This document shows positions 6,490 through 10,222 of a stretch of DNA of 10,222 nt, one piece after another (the stretch's first letter is position 1; every line of letters begins with the position of its first letter). Source of the DNA: Burkholderiaceae bacterium (GTDB taxonomy: Bacteria; Pseudomonadota; Gammaproteobacteria; Burkholderiales; Burkholderiaceae); NCBI GenBank assembly GCA_023253905.1, contig JALREG010000354.1, positions 1-10,222 of the forward strand. Reading direction: 5' to 3'. The translations under genes and the position numbers were made by a program. The notes under the pieces are model-generated. The model was not told the origin of the DNA. It made no database searches and was given only the letters and a program-made list of their open reading frames with translations.

Positions 6490-6524
6490 GGCGGTAGCCG
6501 TGCGGCGGATCGACTGGCTACGCC
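6490..6524 (-). terminator. Candidate hairpin terminator of the large membrane-protein gene
   Basis: GGCGGTAGCC (6490-6499) pairs with GGCTACGCC (6516-6524) over 9 bp with one bulged G and a 16-base loop. The right arm contains the complement of the TAG stop codon (6518-6520) of the minus-strand gene. There is no T-run after it in the minus direction, but U-less hairpins are common at actinobacterial gene ends. It is therefore a plausible, unproven terminator. If real, it belongs with the right-hand block. Confidence 0.28.
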
Positions 6525-8134
6525 GGCGCCGCGAGCGAGGCGACCGGGCCAGGGACGGCGTACAGGTTCAGATCGGGGCCCTCCCGGACAGGGGTCAGGC
6601 CATCGAGGACCCGGGGCCCCAGGCCCGGGGGCTGGCCCACTTCCACGAGCACCCAGCCGATTCCCAGCCCCGGCAGAACGGGCGCCAGCGGCGCGTCTGC
6701 AGCGAGGGCTCGTTCGATCTCGCGTCCGCGAGGATCCTCGCCCTCGAGGACAACCACCCCGTCGGACGTATCGACGGCCAGGGCATCCGCCACCACCGAC
6801 GTCCGCGGAAGCCAGCGCGGTGCAGGGTCGAGCACCGTGCGATTGCCATTCCACGCAAATTGGCGGAACGAGGCCCAGGGCAGCACCACCACGTCACCGG
6901 GGCGTTCGTCCGTCTCCAGGACGTCGCGCACACCGGCCCAGTCCGCTGGGTACGTCGTGGCCTGGAGACGACCACCGGCCCCCCAAGCAAGTTCGGGCAG
7001 GGCGGCGATCGGCACGATGACGATGAGCGCCACCAGCGCTCCGCGCACCGACCGGTCGCGGATGCGCGACGCGACCCTGCCCATGGCCAGGCCGGCACCG
7101 GCAGCGACGAGCAGGGCAAGCGGCGCGAGGAGCTTGTGCGCGTCGCGCAGGATCCCCCCGCCGGGCAGCGCATCGAGCAGCGTCTGCCACGGGCTAGGAG
7201 CGAGCGCTGAGCAGAGCGCTGCAGCGAGTCCGACGAATGCGCAGACCACCCACCAGGCGGCGAGCACGCGGCCGCAGTGGCGCCGCAGCGCTGGCAGGCC
7301 CGCCATTGACACGGCCAGGAGCGCGACGGCGAGGACGGCAGCGGTGGGCCACGAGCGCGAGGCAGGCACGACCTCTGCGTTCCAGATCCCTCCCAAGGCA
7401 AGTGCGGTGAGCACCTCACCAAATGCTTCATCACGGAGTGCGAAGACCCGCGCCCCTGCGGGATCCACCATCGCGATGGCTGGATGCAGGAGCGACGGCA
7501 GCACCCACGGCAGCCAGCAGGCGAGCGCTCCGATGACGACACCGAAGCGCCAACGCGTTGCGGTCTGACCCCCCGGGGCGACCGCGACAGGCACGGCGAG
7601 CACCGTGACCAAGATGCATCCGCTCGGGGTGATGCTGGCCGCCCCGACGAGAAGCACGAGCCGAAGCCACGCCCCCGGCCTGCCTCGGCGCACGTCAAGC
7701 GCGACGGCAAGCGCCCACGGTGCGACCGCGTACGCCAGCAAGAACCCCCAGTGACCGATCACGAGTCGTTCGGCGACGAAGGGATTCCAGACGGCCAGCG
7801 TCGCGGCGATGACCCGAGCTCCAGTGGGCGTACCGCGCAGGAGGCGCAGCATGCCCAGGCCCGTGACGAACGGGATACCCAGCAGAACGACCTTCTCGAG
7901 CCACTCCCCCGGCACCACGGTCTCGACCAACGCCACGATGGCGTCCTGGGGCACCGCCCGTGGCAGGGATCCGCCGAGTCCCAGGGAAGCCGGCAAGAGG
8001 TCCTGGCGGGGGGTGAAGACCAGGTCATAGGTCAGCGCGAAGCCGGGCAGCAGTGCCGGACCGACGACGACCACGGACAGCACGGCCACCCAGGCGATCG
8101 GCAGCCATCGCCGCCAACCGCTCACGGACTCCAT
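6518..8134 (-). CDS. Large polytopic membrane protein, GT-C-like / YfhO-like layout, actinobacterial type
   Basis: This 538-residue protein has many hydrophobic segments from about residue 10 to 384 (about a dozen membrane spans), followed by a soluble C-terminal domain of about 145 residues (385-530). After the first span comes an outer loop with YDLVF (36-40) and 'PRAVPQDA'. The motif NPFVAERLVIGHW (117-129) lies at the end of a span, and RDAHKLLAPLAL (330-341) resembles the 'R-E/D-x-x-K' stretch of polytopic proteins found beside actinobacterial glycosyltransferases. The layout is reminiscent of GT-C lipid-linked glycosyltransferases, including arabinofuranosyltransferase-like proteins, but I cannot point to a confirmed catalytic Asp motif. 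The ATG at 8132-8134 has no Shine-Dalgarno sequence and probably starts a leaderless mRNA. The neighbouring divergent flippase suggests a role in cell-surface glycan assembly. The function is inferred and the reaction unassigned. Confidence 0.85.
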   Translation of the reverse strand: MESVSGWRRWLPIAWVAVLSVVVVGPALLPGFALTYDLVFTPRQDLLPASLGLGGSLPRAVPQDAIVALVETVVPGEWLEKVVLLGIPFVTGLGMLRLLRGTPTGARVIAATLAVWNPFVAERLVIGHWGFLLAYAVAPWALAVALDVRRGRPGAWLRLVLLVGAASITPSGCILVTVLAVPVAVAPGGQTATRWRFGVVIGALACWLPWVLPSLLHPAIAMVDPAGARVFALRDEAFGEVLTALALGGIWNAEVVPASRSWPTAAVLAVALLAVSMAGLPALRRHCGRVLAAWWVVCAFVGLAAALCSALAPSPWQTLLDALPGGGILRDAHKLLAPLALLVAAGAGLAMGRVASRIRDRSVRGALVALIVIVPIAALPELAWGAGGRLQATTYPADWAGVRDVLETDERPGDVVVLPWASFRQFAWNGNRTVLDPAPRWLPRTSVVADALAVDTSDGVVVLEGEDPRGREIERALAADAPLAPVLPGLGIGWVLVEVGQPPGLGPRVLDGLTPVREGPDLNLYAVPGPVASLAAPA

Positions 8135-8139
8135 GGGCG

Positions 8140-8147
8140 GTTATCGT
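8140..8147. promoter_or_regulatory. Overlapping divergent -10 elements between membrane-protein and flippase genes
   Basis: Only about 20 bases separate the two divergent start codons. The top strand reads TATCGT at 8142-8147, a TAnnnT -10 element seven bases before the GTG at 8155. The bottom strand reads GATAAC (complement of 8140-8145), five bases before the ATG at 8134. Both distances suit leaderless transcription, common in actinobacteria. The bottom-strand element lacks the conserved final T, so it is the weaker of the two. Neither gene has a Shine-Dalgarno sequence. Confidence 0.4.
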
Positions 8148-8154
8148 GGCACGC

Positions 8155-9381
8155 GTGACCGGACGCCGCGCCATCCTGTCGCACACCGTGCTTGTCGCTG
8201 CCGCGCTGGGCGTCGGGCAGGTCCTCGCCTACGTCGTGAGCGTCGTCGCAGCACGAGCGCTGGGACCCGAGCAGTTCGGCGTCTTCGCCGCACTCCTTGG
8301 CATCACCCTGATCGGCAGTGTCCTGGCGTTGGGCATCCAGGCCGTCGCTGCCCGCAGGCTGGTGCACATCGACGACGTCGACCGTGATGGCGCATCCCGA
8401 GACATCCTGCGCGATGGGCTGATCGGCGGCCTGGCCGTTGCAACCGCCACCATTCTCATCAGCCCGCTGCTCGTGTGGCTGCTACGCCTCCAGGGATGGC
8501 TCCCCCTGCTTCTCGCAGCGGTGACCTTCATCCCGATCACCTGGGCGGGCGCGCAGTACGGCGTCGCGCAGGGCCGCGAGTCCTACCGCCGCCTCGCCGC
8601 CGTCTACCTCGCGGTTGGGGTGGGCCGCGGGGTGGGCGGTGTCATGGGCGCACTGGCAACCCAGAGTGTCCTGGGCACCATGGCCGGACTCGCCGCGGGG
8701 ACGATCGTGGGCGCAGCGGCTGGTCGCTGGGTGGTCGCTCCCCTCGCCCGCGCCCGCCAGGTCCGCGTCGAGCGTTTCTTCGGCGAGACTGCCCATGCGA
8801 CCCATGCCCTGTTGGCACTCTTCGTCCTCACGAACGTCGACGTCCTCCTGGCGCGCGCGCTCCTGACCCCTTACGAGGCGGGCGAATACGGGGTTGGCGC
8901 CATCATCGCCAAGGTCGGCTTCTGGCTCCCCCAGTTCGTCGGGGTGGTGCTCTTCCCCCGGTTCGCCGACCAGCGGCGCGCGCAGGCCACGGTCGTGGCA
9001 TTGGGTGCGGTGGGAGTCATGGGCCTTGCCGTGCTTGGCGTCACAGCGGCGCTGCCCAGCCTCGTGGTGAACTTCGTCGGCGGATCGGCGTACGACGACC
9101 TGATTCCCATCGCATGGATGTTCGCGGCCATCGGGGCGGTGTTCGCCCTGGCTCAGGCTCTCCTCCTGACGCGCTTGGCCGTCGATGACCGGCGCGCCGT
9201 CATCGCCGTCTGGGCGGCAGCGGCGACGCTCGTCGCGCTGGCCACGCTCGTCATGCCCCGCACGGTGGCCGGCCTGGCCACGAGCGCGCTCATCGCCGGC
9301 GGACTGCTCGCCATCGTCGGTGCCGGCGTGACCGCGGTCGAGCTCCGCGCACCCAGGAACGAGCGAGTGGCTAGGGCGTGA
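8155..9381 (+). CDS. Polysaccharide flippase-like (Wzx/MOP superfamily) membrane transporter
   Basis: This is a polytopic inner-membrane protein of 408 residues from the GTG at 8155 (411 from the GTG at 8146). The frame is open further left to 8053, but that part overlaps the divergent gene and is Arg/Pro-rich, unlike a real N-terminus. About twelve hydrophobic segments are visible. The start has the flippase pattern: an amphipathic helix, then 'GVGQVLAYVVSVVAARALGPEQFG' spread over residues about 19-42, whose ARALGPEQFG (33-42) matches the A-R-x-L-x-P-x-x-F-G motif of O-antigen/teichoic acid exporters. The second half has NVDVLLARALL (227-237), the equivalent repeat-unit helix, followed by 'GEYGVGAIIAK' and 'LFPRFAD'. 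Such proteins flip lipid-linked glycans outward. The GTG at 8155 is preferred because a TAnnnT element lies correctly ahead of it. The 3' end overlaps the convergent hydrolase gene by 11 bases. No glycosyltransferase is in view, so the glycan is unknown. Confidence 0.87.
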   Translation: MTGRRAILSHTVLVAAALGVGQVLAYVVSVVAARALGPEQFGVFAALLGITLIGSVLALGIQAVAARRLVHIDDVDRDGASRDILRDGLIGGLAVATATILISPLLVWLLRLQGWLPLLLAAVTFIPITWAGAQYGVAQGRESYRRLAAVYLAVGVGRGVGGVMGALATQSVLGTMAGLAAGTIVGAAAGRWVVAPLARARQVRVERFFGETAHATHALLALFVLTNVDVLLARALLTPYEAGEYGVGAIIAKVGFWLPQFVGVVLFPRFADQRRAQATVVALGAVGVMGLAVLGVTAALPSLVVNFVGGSAYDDLIPIAWMFAAIGAVFALAQALLLTRLAVDDRRAVIAVWAAAATLVALATLVMPRTVAGLATSALIAGGLLAIVGAGVTAVELRAPRNERVARA

Positions 9382-10222
9382 CGGCCGTGACCGGGTTGGG
9401 CCAGGGCCCGGGCGCGTAACTTCCGCTGTAGCCGCTGAGCGGGCCCATCGCCTTCTCGATCGCGGCCGTGCCCGGGTAGACGCCGTTCTTCACCCAGTTG
9501 TCCAGCAGTTCGATCACCGCGATGCGGGACTCGGGCGTGAAGTTGCAGTGCCCAGCACCGTATGGCGCGCCCGTCTCCTGGCTGTAGGTGCCTGGAGCCA
9601 CGGTGAACGTCTGCACGAGGTCGGACCGTGTATTGCCGGCGGCCGTCTGACCGTTGTAGCGGTCGCGGAACAGCGTCTGGTTTTGCACGATCACCAGCGG
9701 ATCGGCCTTGGTGTGCATCGTGATCGTGGGGACCTGCACGGCACCGGTGGGGTTCCCTCCGCGCTCCAGCGCGGCCGCCTGCGCTGCCGGGTCAGCGGAG
9801 ACCCGCGGCCCGGAGTCGAGCAGCGCGGCATTCCTGGCCGCTGCACCGTCGCCGCCGATCGCGTTGATGGACTCCGCCTCGGCCTCGCTGATCCGGGAGG
9901 CGTACTCCGAGTCGACGTTGCCGACCACGTTGCCGCCGAAGCGCTGATCGATCTCGTAGCGGCCCACGGTGCCGTAGGCGACCGCGGTGAGCAGCGCCTC
10001 GACCGTGCCCGACACCTTGCTGACGATGTCGGACCCGGCCAGAATGGGCAGCACCGTGCCCGCCCTGGTCTCGAGGCGGAACGCGTAGTTGCCGCTGGCG
10101 GCGTAGCGCAGGGTGAAGGTGATCGTGGTTCGACCGTCCTTCGTGGTGGTGCGCAGGTTCCGGGTGACCGGGGTGACGACGTTCGTCGGCCCTGCCGGCG
10201 CCACGCTCGGCGTGGGCACGGG
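9371..10222 (-). CDS. Probable secreted alpha/beta hydrolase, C-terminal part (5' truncated by window)
   Basis: The frame is open through the right window edge; the GTG at 10217-10219 is merely the first such codon and not a credible start. The visible 283-odd residues begin with a Pro/Thr/Ser-rich linker (about 1-15), then a beta-rich stretch with TTITFTLRYAASGNYAFRLE (about 32-51) that resembles a small beta-sandwich, then the end of an alpha/beta hydrolase. The catalytic acid is most likely the Asp in HTKADPLV (about 173) and the catalytic His the one in GAGHCNF (about 224). The nucleophile Ser and oxyanion region must be upstream, outside the window. The linker and the low-complexity C-terminus (SGYSGSYAPGPWPNP) suit an exported protein, but the signal peptide is not visible. 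The substrate is unknown. It converges on the flippase gene with no space for a separate terminator. Confidence 0.8.
   Translation of the reverse strand, partial: PVPTPSVAPAGPTNVVTPVTRNLRTTTKDGRTTITFTLRYAASGNYAFRLETRAGTVLPILAGSDIVSKVSGTVEALLTAVAYGTVGRYEIDQRFGGNVVGNVDSEYASRISEAEAESINAIGGDGAAARNAALLDSGPRVSADPAAQAAALERGGNPTGAVQVPTITMHTKADPLVIVQNQTLFRDRYNGQTAAGNTRSDLVQTFTVAPGTYSQETGAPYGAGHCNFTPESRIAVIELLDNWVKNGVYPGTAAIEKAMGPLSGYSGSYAPGPWPNPVTAVTP

Noticed and set aside
6600..6640. Dense G/C runs resembling repeats in the membrane-protein gene
   Set aside because: They are explained by Gly/Pro codons in a GC-rich coding sequence. No regular unit or spacing is present, so there is no CRISPR array or tandem repeat.
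6500..7210. 236-codon open frame on the plus strand opposite the membrane protein
   Set aside because: It is highly polar, Arg/Gln/Gly/Pro-rich and without motifs, while the minus-strand frame encodes regular membrane spans and conserved motifs.
8053..8154. N-terminal extension of the flippase frame
   Set aside because: It overlaps the divergent membrane-protein gene, encodes an Arg/Pro-rich stretch unlike flippase N-termini, and would begin before the proposed promoter.

Overview
The window reads as two blocks of different character that meet in a short non-coding stretch at about 6456-6517. Bases 1-6455 look proteobacterial, most likely from a betaproteobacterium of the order Burkholderiales. 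All genes are on the + strand, have recognisable GGAG-type ribosome binding sites, and include a Bug-family tripartite-tricarboxylate receptor, a family strongly expanded in Burkholderiales. Bases 6518-10222 look actinobacterial: visibly higher GC, C-rich third codon positions, GTG starts without Shine-Dalgarno sequences, nearly abutting divergent starts and overlapping convergent stops. The membrane and surface proteins there resemble actinobacterial families.

Block 1 (1-6455) is a catabolic gene cluster. It opens with the 3' end of a nitrate/sulfonate/taurine-type ABC transporter ATPase. Next come the 2Fe-2S subunit and the FAD subunit of a molybdenum hydroxylase (CoxS/CoxM type), and a VOC/glyoxalase-fold protein overlapping the FAD gene by 7 bases. 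After a 137-base gap holding a possible weak promoter come an acyl-CoA dehydrogenase, a periplasmic Bug-type solute-binding protein, a crotonase-family protein lacking both canonical glutamates, and an NADPH:quinone oxidoreductase-like MDR enzyme. The inferred logic is uptake, then molybdenum-dependent hydroxylation, then CoA-thioester degradation of an organic acid or (hetero)aromatic compound. The substrate cannot be read from the sequence. The molybdopterin large subunit is not in the window.

Block 2 (6518-10222) is a cell-surface polysaccharide or export region. It holds a large multi-spanning membrane protein with a C-terminal soluble domain (minus), a divergent polysaccharide flippase-like transporter (plus), and the C-terminal part of a probably secreted alpha/beta hydrolase (minus) that converges on the flippase with an 11-base overlap.

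I see no tRNA, rRNA, CRISPR array, transposase or obvious insertion-sequence end. I did not find a convincing new multi-gene system. The most important point is the change of character at 6456-6517, which may be an assembly chimera or a real transfer boundary. Lesser points are the crotonase active site, the missing large subunit and the overlapping divergent promoter.
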